Positions 16,401 through 23,857 of a stretch of DNA of 37,019 nt are shown in pieces. The first letter of the stretch is position 1, and every line of letters begins with the position of its first letter. The notes beneath the pieces are model-generated. The model searched no databases. It saw only the letters and a list, made by a program, of their open reading frames with translations, and had not been told where the DNA came from. A program made the position numbers and the translations under genes. This stretch comes from Bacteroidales bacterium (GTDB lineage Bacteria > Bacteroidota > Bacteroidia > Bacteroidales > UBA932), in contig JAKSJL010000014.1 in the NCBI GenBank assembly GCA_024398295.1, positions 1 through 37,019 of the forward strand, written 5' to 3'.

Positions 16401-16691
16401 AACGACAACGACCGTATGAGCAGCCGTTACGTCGAGGATGGTTCTTACATCCGCGTAAAGAACGTGACTGTAGGTTACAACTTCCCTAAGGCACTCGTAC
16501 AGAAGTGGAACCTTGAGAACATCCGTCTCTCAATGAACCTCCAGAACCTCTATACTTTGACCAAGTACCAGGGATTCGACCCAGAGGTCGGTGCGTCTAC
16601 ACAGGATGCATCAGGTATGACATACGGTGTGGATAACGGTCGTTATCCTTCACCTATGACCATTTCTTGTGGATTGAACATCACATTCTAA
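13443..16691 (+). CDS. SusC-like TonB-dependent outer-membrane receptor
   Basis: The 1082-residue protein has a signal peptide ending LLAQ, then a carboxypeptidase-regulatory-like domain (about 25-100, KTVKGVVIDEIGPVIGASV onwards). A TonB-box-like segment follows (DESVVVGYG, about 100-108), then a plug domain to about 230 with SSSIRVRGQA and LYVIDGV, and a long aromatic-rich beta-barrel ending in SCGLNITF. This is the standard SusC layout and length. It imports oligosaccharides using TonB energy together with the SusD lid encoded 18 bp downstream. The protein carries no STN signalling domain, which fits control by AraC rather than an ECF sigma/anti-sigma pair. Confidence 0.97.
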   Translation: MKSKLFSCLMMLFCSLSLLAQTTKTVKGVVIDEIGPVIGASVIEKGTTNGAITDLDGNYSITVKVGATLEVSSIGYTTVEIVVGADNVYNVTLKEDRMLLDESVVVGYGTMKRSDLSGSSVSMKESDLKGSVITSLDQTLQGRAAGVTAVQTSGAPGSSSSIRVRGQATVNANAEPLYVIDGVIVQGGGNSGADFGLGDALGNGRVSTISPLSTINPSDIVSMEILKDASATAIYGAQGANGVVLITTKRGKAGDAKFSYDGMFAVSRQTKRLDMMNLREFAEYYNSMVEIGEIGNPSAFYADPSLLGVGTDWQDEVFRTALQHSHQVSAQGGSEKVQYYISGSYMDQQGTIIGSNFDRFSVRTNLDAQLKSWLKLGLNVSFANTKDDLKLADGGEGIIFYSLTTLPDIPVYDIDGNWSTVIREGQGSTKNPVAMAMMNSNILKRQKLTGNIYAELTPIKHVTYRSEVGFDLNNSDAERYRPKIDLGSYKQDQNSMSVQKNANTFWQIKNYITYSNEIGKHSFTGMVGQEAWESKWNYLSGSSTGLSSDDIHNVALGDEKSFKVGYGFGSAAMASFFTRWTYNFDNRYLLTYTYRYDGSSNFGPENRWAGFHSLAGSWRFTNEKWFEDVKNALAISNGKIRLGWGQTGNSSIGGYAWGAAISTMPSALGSGYRPANIPNTAVRWEKQEQFNIGIDFGFLDDKYNFIIDLYQKKSSDMLMSMQLPSYMGTQGNGSSALAAPKGNYGTIMNRGLEITLDFHPVSKKNFSWDSNFQISFNKNKLLALDGTKNAALIGYGQWSDVVSTTHVGESLYGFYGYEIEGVYTSLDDIMNSPKAEKYPKDGVFDKNTTVWIGDLKFKDVNKDGQIDEKDRTNIGSPLPVFTFGWQNSFRYKNLDFGVFLNGSYGNKVLNYNLLGQGFNGLVHMNSAWTNQHKSVADRAQLVPIDADKAYPVSYQGKTIYNWYDDPTNVTVANKGTKTPRPTTSDPNDNDRMSSRYVEDGSYIRVKNVTVGYNFPKALVQKWNLENIRLSMNLQNLYTLTKYQGFDPEVGASTQDASGMTYGVDNGRYPSPMTISCGLNITF

Positions 16692-16696
16692 ACTAT

Positions 16697-16702
16697 GGAG
16701 GG
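16697..16702 (+). promoter_or_regulatory. Strong Shine-Dalgarno-like site before susD
   Basis: GGAGGG lies 7 nt before the ATG at 16710. Other gene starts in the window have no comparable purine-rich site. It supports 16710 as the start over the in-frame ATG at 16695, which overlaps it. Confidence 0.6.
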
Positions 16703-16709
16703 TAAAACA

Positions 16710-18581
16710 ATGAAAAATATAATCAAAGGTATTATCATCGCAGGTGCTCTCCTTTCAGCAGCATCTTGCCAGGACTTCCTGAATCGCCCTACAGAAGACA
16801 ACTACAACACCTCTAGCTTCTATCAGACTGACGAGCAGGTGCTTCAGGGCGTAAACTACCTGTATAACTCTCCATGGTATGATTTCCAGCGTGGATTCAT
16901 CAAGGTGGGTGAGGTTATGTCAGGAAACATGTATATGGGTGGTTCACCATATCTTTCACTTACAGCAAACGGTACCGATGAGGACCTCATGAAGATGGCA
17001 TACTCACTGTGGGCTGTGAACGCACATTCAAACACCGTCATCAAGAACCTTCTTGAGGTACAGGGAAGCAAGGCGTCACAGGAAGTGATCAACCAGGCCA
17101 TCGGAGAGGCTCTTACTCTCAAGGCTCTTGCTTATTTCTTCCTCGTACGTTCATTCGGTGAGGTTCCAATCATTCACGACAACTCCGATGTCCTCGCTTC
17201 AGGTAACTATAACGAAGTGGCAAAGGTCGAGAAGTCATGCGTATACGATTACATCATCCTCACCCTCGAGAAGGCGATGGAGCTTCTCCCAAAGAACGCT
17301 TACATCGGTGCATACAACCGTATCGACTACTATGCAGCTGAGGCTCTCCTTGCAAAGACTTACCTCACAAAGGCAGGTGTCTCTGGCAGTCTCAACTCTG
17401 AGGATCTCGCTCAGGCTGCAAAGTACGCAAAGGATGTCATCGACAACTCAGGTCGTTCACTTTCACCTACCTATTCAGACATCTTCCGTCTCAGCCCTAA
17501 GCAGTTCAACGCTACTGGTGAGCCTCTCATCAGCTGGCAGTGGACAGTATCAGGTAGCCAGTGGACACGCCAGAACTCTCTCCAGTGTGACCTCATGATC
17601 GAGGGCTTCAGTGAGAATGCTGACCTCTGGGGTGGTTGGGGTGGCCCTTCAGTAGACCTCGCAGACGCATTCAATGTCTCTGTTCTTGACGACCCTTCAA
17701 AGAGAGTCGACGTCAAGGGCAACAGCAAGGAGCTTGACAAGCGCCGCAAGTGCTCTATGATGATGCCAGGTGACCACTATGAGTATTTCTGGACTGACCG
17801 CGTAGACCCTATCTACGGACGTACAGGTTTCAACTGGATCGCTGGTCTGTTCGCAGTTACCCCTGCTGAAGGCCAGAGCAAGGCATATGCTGAGGGTGGT
17901 CCTAAGCAGATGGAGTGCCCTACTGGTACAAACTGCGTAAAGCACCTCTATGGTGACAATGCAGACCATATAGCAGGCGTAGGCGTTCCTGCAGACCGTA
18001 TGGCATACCAGCTTCCTACCCACATCCTCCGTATGGGTGACATCTATCTCGTCTATGCAGAGGCTGTAGTTGATTCTGACAATGCTGCAGCTGCAGCTGC
18101 CGTCAACATGATCCGCAAGCGTGCTTACGGTGTTCTCGACGGATCAGGTATCAGCGAGGAGACATTCAACAGCTCATACGCTGTCAGCTCAATCACCCGC
18201 GAGGAGATCTGGAAGGAGCGTCGTCTCGAGCTCTCAGGCGAGGGCGATTACTGGTACGACTTCGTACGTCGTGCATACTTCCAGCCAGAGGTTGTCATCG
18301 CTGAGATCAAGGCTCAGAGACGTTCTGTATACAATGGCCTCGGCGATGTTTACAAGAACTACTACGAGTCAGGCATGACTACATTTGAGTACAATCCTGC
18401 TGACGTATACTACGGAAATGCAAGCAAGAACTACGTAGGTGACAACGATAATCCAAATGTCACCATCGACAGCTTCACCCTTCCATTCCCTACAGAGGAC
18501 GTAGTGTTCAACAGCAACATGGAGACCTCAGCTCCTGCTGAGAATGTGAATGTACGCGAACTCTACAAGTATAACTTTTAA
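16710..18581 (+). CDS. SusD-like surface glycan-binding lipoprotein
   Basis: The 623-residue product has a lipoprotein signal with the cysteine in SAASCQDFLNRP, a very typical SusD N-terminus. Tetratricopeptide-like helices follow (ALTLKALAYFFLVRSFGEVP near 135; DYYAAEALLAKTYL near 210). The C-terminal block contains LRMGDIYLVYAEAV and EEIWKERRLELSGEGDYWYDFVRR, the RagB/SusD signature. It caps the SusC barrel and binds the incoming glycan. ATG 16710 gives a clean signal peptide (MKNIIKGIIIAGALLSAASC) and is preceded by GGAGGG. Confidence 0.96.
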   Translation: MKNIIKGIIIAGALLSAASCQDFLNRPTEDNYNTSSFYQTDEQVLQGVNYLYNSPWYDFQRGFIKVGEVMSGNMYMGGSPYLSLTANGTDEDLMKMAYSLWAVNAHSNTVIKNLLEVQGSKASQEVINQAIGEALTLKALAYFFLVRSFGEVPIIHDNSDVLASGNYNEVAKVEKSCVYDYIILTLEKAMELLPKNAYIGAYNRIDYYAAEALLAKTYLTKAGVSGSLNSEDLAQAAKYAKDVIDNSGRSLSPTYSDIFRLSPKQFNATGEPLISWQWTVSGSQWTRQNSLQCDLMIEGFSENADLWGGWGGPSVDLADAFNVSVLDDPSKRVDVKGNSKELDKRRKCSMMMPGDHYEYFWTDRVDPIYGRTGFNWIAGLFAVTPAEGQSKAYAEGGPKQMECPTGTNCVKHLYGDNADHIAGVGVPADRMAYQLPTHILRMGDIYLVYAEAVVDSDNAAAAAAVNMIRKRAYGVLDGSGISEETFNSSYAVSSITREEIWKERRLELSGEGDYWYDFVRRAYFQPEVVIAEIKAQRRSVYNGLGDVYKNYYESGMTTFEYNPADVYYGNASKNYVGDNDNPNVTIDSFTLPFPTEDVVFNSNMETSAPAENVNVRELYKYNF

Positions 18582-18594
18582 TTTGAACTGAGAA

Positions 18595-19935
18595 ATGAAA
18601 TCAATAAAGACAATCAGCTATCTTTTCGCAGCTACACTTCTTGTCTCAGGTCTCAGCTCTTGCGACAAGGCGGATTACCCTAACCGTTTCCGTCCTACAG
18701 AAGGCAAGCCTACTGTACACAGCATTCGCTACGCAAATACTGACACACAGATCGAGCAGGCTTTCATGGAGGAGGTAGTATGTCTCCTCGGTGAGAATCT
18801 CAAGAGTATTCATGATATATGGTTCAACGACCAGCAGGCCATACTGAATACCAGCTTCATCACTGACAACACCCTTCTTGTGCAGGTCCCTAAGACCATG
18901 CCTACAGTCGAGACAGACAAGATCTATCTCGTCACTGCAGCGAAGGACACTCTCACTTATGACTTCCGCGTACTCCCTCCTGTACCACGTATCAAGGAGA
19001 TGAGCTTCGAGTATGCAGCCGACGGTGATGAGGTTACCATCTATGGTAACTACTTCTACCAGAAGCCAGGCAGCGACCTCGTTGTCGAGTTCCCTAACGC
19101 TACCTGCGACAGGATTCCAGACTCAGACATCACCCTTACATCTATCAAGGTGAAGGTCCCTGCAGGCGCACAGCCTGGAAGAGTCAAGATTACCACAGCA
19201 TCTGGTACCAGCGCATCTGAATTCATGTTCCGCGACACCAGAGGTATCCTCTTCGACTTCGACGGCACAAATGGTCTTTATACCTCAAACAAGGGATGGC
19301 ACCCAGCTGCCCTCGTGGATGGTGGTGTTTCAGGCCAGTGTCTTAAGCTCGACGGTTCTGCAGAGAAGTTCACCTGTGACGGTGGAGATTGGCATGATGG
19401 CCCATGTCACTTTGAGTACTGGGCAGGTAACTGGCAGGATCCTGAGACCTACGGCACCTGGGACGGACGTCGTCTCATCGATATCGTAGACTTCACAAAC
19501 TTCGCCCAGATGGTGCTCAAGTTCGAGGTCAAGATCAACCCTGAGGACGAGTGGAAGGGATGTCCTATGCAGATCATCTTCTCTGGTGTTCAGCATGTAT
19601 CAAATGGCAATGCAGGTGTCAAGGACATCTATGGAGTGACCCTCCCAGGATGTAACAACACCTACTTCAACGACAAGTCAATCTCACTTCCTCGTTACAT
19701 GTGGAGACCATGGGCCGCTACCGGTTCATATCACACAAATGGAGAATGGGTTACCATTTCAGCTCCTATCTCAGACTTCATCTACTTCATGGATGGTTCA
19801 GTAGCAGCTGGAAACCTCACTCCAGATTGTTTCTCTAACCTCGAGTTCTTCTTTGCAGGTGGTACCTCTAGCGAGGGTGAGCCTTCAAACCCAGTTCTCT
19901 ACATTGATAACATCCGTGCTGTCCCAGCCAGATAA
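18595..19935 (+). CDS. Surface glycan-binding protein with IPT repeats
   Basis: The 446-residue lipoprotein (lipobox LSSC) carries two IPT/TIG-like Ig folds at about residues 35-125 and 128-212. A C-terminal domain (about 215-446) is rich in exposed aromatics, for example GDWHDGPCHFEYWAGNW near 265. The layout resembles SGBP-B proteins of xyloglucan and mannan PULs, whose C-terminal domain binds beta-1,4-linked backbones. It sits 13 bp after susD, the usual place for such proteins, and should hold polymer at the surface for the mannanases. No catalytic motif is visible. The ligand is inferred from the locus. Confidence 0.85.
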   Translation: MKSIKTISYLFAATLLVSGLSSCDKADYPNRFRPTEGKPTVHSIRYANTDTQIEQAFMEEVVCLLGENLKSIHDIWFNDQQAILNTSFITDNTLLVQVPKTMPTVETDKIYLVTAAKDTLTYDFRVLPPVPRIKEMSFEYAADGDEVTIYGNYFYQKPGSDLVVEFPNATCDRIPDSDITLTSIKVKVPAGAQPGRVKITTASGTSASEFMFRDTRGILFDFDGTNGLYTSNKGWHPAALVDGGVSGQCLKLDGSAEKFTCDGGDWHDGPCHFEYWAGNWQDPETYGTWDGRRLIDIVDFTNFAQMVLKFEVKINPEDEWKGCPMQIIFSGVQHVSNGNAGVKDIYGVTLPGCNNTYFNDKSISLPRYMWRPWAATGSYHTNGEWVTISAPISDFIYFMDGSVAAGNLTPDCFSNLEFFFAGGTSSEGEPSNPVLYIDNIRAVPAR

Positions 19936-19950
19936 TAAACACAGAACAAG

Positions 19951-22332
19951 ATGAAAAGATTTACCAAAATATCAGCAATCATCTGCGCAGCTGCATTTGC
20001 CCTCGGCATCACCAGCTGTTCAGTCAAGGAACTGGACACAAACCAGTATTCCGACACAGCTGTGACTCTTGCTTCTTTCGGACCAAATCCTGTGATTCGT
20101 GGTGCTCAGCTCCGTTTCTTCGGATCTAACCTCCAGAACATCGCAGAGGTCAATGTTCCTGGCATTCCTGCCATCACAAACATTGAGGTCGTTACTTCCG
20201 GAAAGGTCAGCGAGATTCGTGTAAGCATTCCTGTTGAAGGTCCAGAGGTGGGTATCGTAACCCTCAAGACAAAGGACGGACAGGAGCTCAAGACCAGAAA
20301 GGAGCTCACATACACCGAGTCTATCGTATTCGATGGTTTCGAGGCTCCTGAAACAGTATATCCAGGCGATGTAATCACCCTCAAGGGAGACTACATGCAC
20401 CTTGTACATCATGTGATCTTCGAGGGTGGCGAGTCTTCAGAAGTTCTCGAAGGCTCTACCCGTCACGAGGCTAAGGTAGTGGTTCCTTCCACTGCAATCA
20501 CCGGCAAGATCATTCTTTCTGACAATGGTGAGGTAGAGAACCTGTTCTACTCAGAGAATGACCTCGTAGTCGGCAAGCCTACAGTAAACAAGTTCGCGAA
20601 GAAGAACGTAAAGGTCGGCGATAAGCTCACCGTTACCGGAAAGTACATCGAGATGATCAAGTACTTCACCTTCCAGAAGGGTGAGGCTACCGAGGTCGTT
20701 GATGTATTCACTCTTGCTGAGGACAAGTCCAGCATCGAGATCGAGGTCCCTGGCTTCGCTACCGATGGTGCACTCACCGCAGTTTCATTCGCAGGTGACG
20801 AGTTCGTTGCAGGTGAGATCGCATGCATCATGCCTTCAGCTCTCGTGGCTAAGAACACCCCTAAGGCAGGAGAGGAGCTTATCATCAGTGGTAAGGACCT
20901 CGACGTAGTCACAAGAGTGGACTTCCCTGGAGCTGAAAGCGTATCATTCACAGTAGAGAATGGCACACTCAAGGCAGTTCTTCCTGCCGTAGCCACAGAA
21001 GGCGAACTGGTTCTCTATCATGCGAACGGCAATGCAGTAAGCGTTTCATTCACTACAGTAAAGGCTGCCATCAGCTCAGTTTCACCTCTTGAGGTTTACG
21101 CTGGCGACGATGAGCTCGTTGTAGTAAAGGGTGAGAACCTTGACCTCATCACCAAGGCAGCTATCGGTGGAAAGCCTGTAGAGATCGCTCAGCAGTCTGC
21201 TACCGAGCTCAAGCTCAAGACTGATGTAACATCAGTGACCGGTACCGTCGTCCTCACACTTGCAAACGGCACTTCGATCGAGTCTTCAGAGACTGTGACC
21301 ATGAAGTACCACGCACTCGTTATCGTAACCTCACGTCCAAGCGCACAGCATATCGGCGAAGAGGTTGTTCTCAAGGGTTCAAACATGAGCCTCATCGAGA
21401 ACATCTTCATCGGTGATGTCAAGGTTACCAAATACAGCATCCGCACAGATGAGGAGATCCGTTTCCTCATGCCATGGAACAAGGTGGGTCTGTATGATCT
21501 CAAGTTCGCTCTCTTCAACGGCGACACTGAGGTTCAGGCAGAGAAGATCGAGGTCCAGCTTGAGCGTACCTTCACCACTCTCTGGGAGGGATCACACAAG
21601 CCAGGTGATTGGGGTGCAGCTATGCAGGCACTCTCATGGGGTGGCTACGACTGGTCGAAGGTTAAGGCCGGAACTACCCTCATGGTATATTATGATGTTG
21701 ATCCAGACAGAAAATACGGTGCACAGATCCGTCTCGGCAATGGTAGCTGGGCTGCACTTCCTAGCGTAAAGAGCACTTATCCAAATGCAGACGGCGATGG
21801 TAACATCCCTTGTGGAGATGAGAGCGGTTATGTTTCTATCAAGCTTACTGCCGCCGACCTTGACCAGCTCGTAAACGCTGGTGGTCTCGTAGTCTGTGGT
21901 GCATGGTTCGACGTCAGAAAGGTTGAGCTCATCGGAGAAATCTCTCAGGAGGTTACTCTCTGGGAAGGTGAAGCAATCGTTGACGACTGGGGTAACCAGC
22001 CATACGTTCTCGGCGACGGTGCTCCAGAGTTCACAGCAAACGGCGTTGAGGCAGGCATGGAAATCCGTTTCTATACCACTCCTCTCGAGTCTGCATGGAA
22101 AATCCAGATCGTAGAAGGTCACTGGGGCCCTACCTTCCTCAGCGTATGCTCAGTTGGCAACGACACAGAGAACGGAAAGTTCACCGAGTATGATCTTGAG
22201 GCACATGGCGGATATATCGCATTCAAGCTCACCGACGAGATTCTTGCAGCAGTCAAGACTGTAGGTGGCTGGGGCGGTACATTCGTACTCAACGGCGACA
22301 ACTGTAAGGTTACCAGAATCGCAGTTCAGTAG
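19951..22332 (+). CDS. Second surface glycan-binding protein, multi-IPT with twin C-terminal domains
   Basis: The 793-residue lipoprotein (lipobox GITSC) has about six IPT/TIG-like repeats of about 80 residues between 35 and 535. Each contains a version of GdxLtltGxxLxxixxvxf, as in VYPGDVITLKGDYMHLVHHV and KAGEELIISGKDLDVVTRV. Two related jelly-roll-like modules follow: about 540-667 (starting TTLWEGSHKPGDWG) and about 668-793 (starting VTLWEGEAIVDDWG). These repeat the same opening motif and both contain W-rich strands, so they look like duplicated binding modules on a long stalk. No enzyme motif is seen. It precedes a strong terminator-like hairpin. The ligand is presumably glucomannan. 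Confidence 0.85.
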   Translation: MKRFTKISAIICAAAFALGITSCSVKELDTNQYSDTAVTLASFGPNPVIRGAQLRFFGSNLQNIAEVNVPGIPAITNIEVVTSGKVSEIRVSIPVEGPEVGIVTLKTKDGQELKTRKELTYTESIVFDGFEAPETVYPGDVITLKGDYMHLVHHVIFEGGESSEVLEGSTRHEAKVVVPSTAITGKIILSDNGEVENLFYSENDLVVGKPTVNKFAKKNVKVGDKLTVTGKYIEMIKYFTFQKGEATEVVDVFTLAEDKSSIEIEVPGFATDGALTAVSFAGDEFVAGEIACIMPSALVAKNTPKAGEELIISGKDLDVVTRVDFPGAESVSFTVENGTLKAVLPAVATEGELVLYHANGNAVSVSFTTVKAAISSVSPLEVYAGDDELVVVKGENLDLITKAAIGGKPVEIAQQSATELKLKTDVTSVTGTVVLTLANGTSIESSETVTMKYHALVIVTSRPSAQHIGEEVVLKGSNMSLIENIFIGDVKVTKYSIRTDEEIRFLMPWNKVGLYDLKFALFNGDTEVQAEKIEVQLERTFTTLWEGSHKPGDWGAAMQALSWGGYDWSKVKAGTTLMVYYDVDPDRKYGAQIRLGNGSWAALPSVKSTYPNADGDGNIPCGDESGYVSIKLTAADLDQLVNAGGLVVCGAWFDVRKVELIGEISQEVTLWEGEAIVDDWGNQPYVLGDGAPEFTANGVEAGMEIRFYTTPLESAWKIQIVEGHWGPTFLSVCSVGNDTENGKFTEYDLEAHGGYIAFKLTDEILAAVKTVGGWGGTFVLNGDNCKVTRIAVQ

Positions 22333-22340
22333 TATTTCAT

Positions 22341-22375
22341 AAAGGGCGGCGGCCCTTGACGGTCGCCGCCTTTTT
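22341..22375 (+). terminator. Intrinsic terminator-like hairpin inside the PUL
   Basis: GGCGGCG (22345-22351) pairs with CGCCGCC (22364-22370). Three further inner pairs (22352-22354 with 22361-22363, one G-U) give a 10-bp stem and a 6-nt loop. Five T residues follow directly (22371-22375) and A-U pairs extend the base. The GH26 start codon is only 12 nt after the T-run, so no promoter of normal size fits between. Partial readthrough is the simplest reading. Confidence 0.85.
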
Positions 22376-22387
22376 ATTTATTAAATC

Positions 22388-23845
22388 ATGAAAAATCATA
22401 TACTTCCACTTCTTGTAGCAATGCTTTCCATCATGTCCTCATGTAATGGAAACGACCCTGTCGTAGAGCAGGAGAATGAGGCGCCTGCGTTTGTGAGCAG
22501 CACCCCGGCAAGCGGTGTGAAAGATATCTCAGGCACAAGCATTGACATAAAGCTCACCTATGACCAGAATGTCAAGTGCCTCACAAAGAATCAGGCAGCC
22601 ATCAGCGTAGACAATGGCGCCAAGATTCTGAAAGTCAACGCCTACATGCAGGATGTCACCATCAGCATCGACGCCCTGGAAGCAGGAAAGACTTACACCC
22701 TCAATGTCCCTGACGGTGTCATTGAAGGATTCAAGGAGAACCAGAAGGCGGCGAAGGGCGTCAGCATCTCATTCTCCACGAAGGACGTGCCAGTGGAGCA
22801 ACATTACGAGCTCTCCCCTGTCACTGAACTCTCAAACAAGAACGCCACCGCGCAGGCAAGGAAGGTATACGCATTCCTTCTTGAGCAGAGCGGCAAGAAA
22901 ATGCTCAGCGGTGTGCAGAGTGAGGGCACAGCAAATAACAATGAGCACGTGAACCTCATCTACTCAAAGACCGGAAAGCATCCGGCACTTGCAGGATACG
23001 ACTTCATCTTCCTGCAGTACTCTCCTACCCCTCAGGGGTGGACTTGGGTTGTAAATTATGAAGACATGTCAGCTCCGATCGAGCACTGGAACGCTGGCGG
23101 TCTGGTCAATTATATGTGGCACTGGAACGTGCCAAACTCTAAGACCGACTGGGAGAACGGTCTGAATAAGGGCGACTTCAACGGATATAACTTCTATAGC
23201 GACAAGACTACCTTCAGCATCGCAGAGGCGCTCAAGGAGGGCACCTGGCAGCATGACTTCATCATGAAGGATATGGAGAAGGTCGCCGGCTACCTGAAGA
23301 TTCTGATGGACGCGGGAGTGCCAGTCATCTGGCGTCCTCTTCACGAGGCTGCCGGAAACTATAACCTCTACGGCAAGCAGAACAATGCATGGTTCTGGTG
23401 GGGCCGCGGAGGCGCAGAGAACTGCAAGAAGCTCTATCGCCTCATGCGCGACACCTTCGAGCAGAAGTATGGTCTAAACAACCTCATCTGGGTATGGACC
23501 CTGGATGCCACCCCTGGCGCAGAAGCAGAATGGGGTGACTGGTACCCTGGAGACGAGTATGTCGATATCATTGGCGTAGACATCTATGAGGACAACACCA
23601 CTGCGAAGAGCCGCCAGTACCAGGCTTGCGTGGACCTCGCGAAGGGTAAGAAACTCGTAACCATCAGCGAGTGTGGCAATGTTCCCGAGCCAGCGGCATG
23701 CTTCACTGCAGGAAACAAGTGGAGCTGGTACATGGTGTGGAGCAGCGACGCAAACTCATACAAGTATAACACTGACTCATATTGGAAGAAACTTATGGGC
23801 AGCAGTTCAGTGCTCACCCGCGAAGATATGCCATCATTGAAATAA
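22388..23845 (+). CDS. GH26 endo-beta-mannanase lipoprotein with Ig-like domain
   Basis: The 485-residue protein has a lipoprotein signal (lipobox IMSSC), an SbsA-type Ig-like (Big_5) domain at about 33-133, and a GH26 barrel. Acid/base Glu320 lies in WRPLHEAAG and nucleophile Glu428 in ISECGNVP, both diagnostic for GH26. The early barrel motif SGVQSEG and the HWNVP strand are also present. GH26 enzymes cut beta-1,4-mannosidic bonds within mannan or release mannobiose. The lipid anchor predicts a surface or periplasmic location. It is the first gene after the hairpin. Its Ig-like domain is closely related to that of the next gene. Confidence 0.93.
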   Translation: MKNHILPLLVAMLSIMSSCNGNDPVVEQENEAPAFVSSTPASGVKDISGTSIDIKLTYDQNVKCLTKNQAAISVDNGAKILKVNAYMQDVTISIDALEAGKTYTLNVPDGVIEGFKENQKAAKGVSISFSTKDVPVEQHYELSPVTELSNKNATAQARKVYAFLLEQSGKKMLSGVQSEGTANNNEHVNLIYSKTGKHPALAGYDFIFLQYSPTPQGWTWVVNYEDMSAPIEHWNAGGLVNYMWHWNVPNSKTDWENGLNKGDFNGYNFYSDKTTFSIAEALKEGTWQHDFIMKDMEKVAGYLKILMDAGVPVIWRPLHEAAGNYNLYGKQNNAWFWWGRGGAENCKKLYRLMRDTFEQKYGLNNLIWVWTLDATPGAEAEWGDWYPGDEYVDIIGVDIYEDNTTAKSRQYQACVDLAKGKKLVTISECGNVPEPAACFTAGNKWSWYMVWSSDANSYKYNTDSYWKKLMGSSSVLTREDMPSLK

Positions 23846-23857
23846 ATAGTATAGAAC

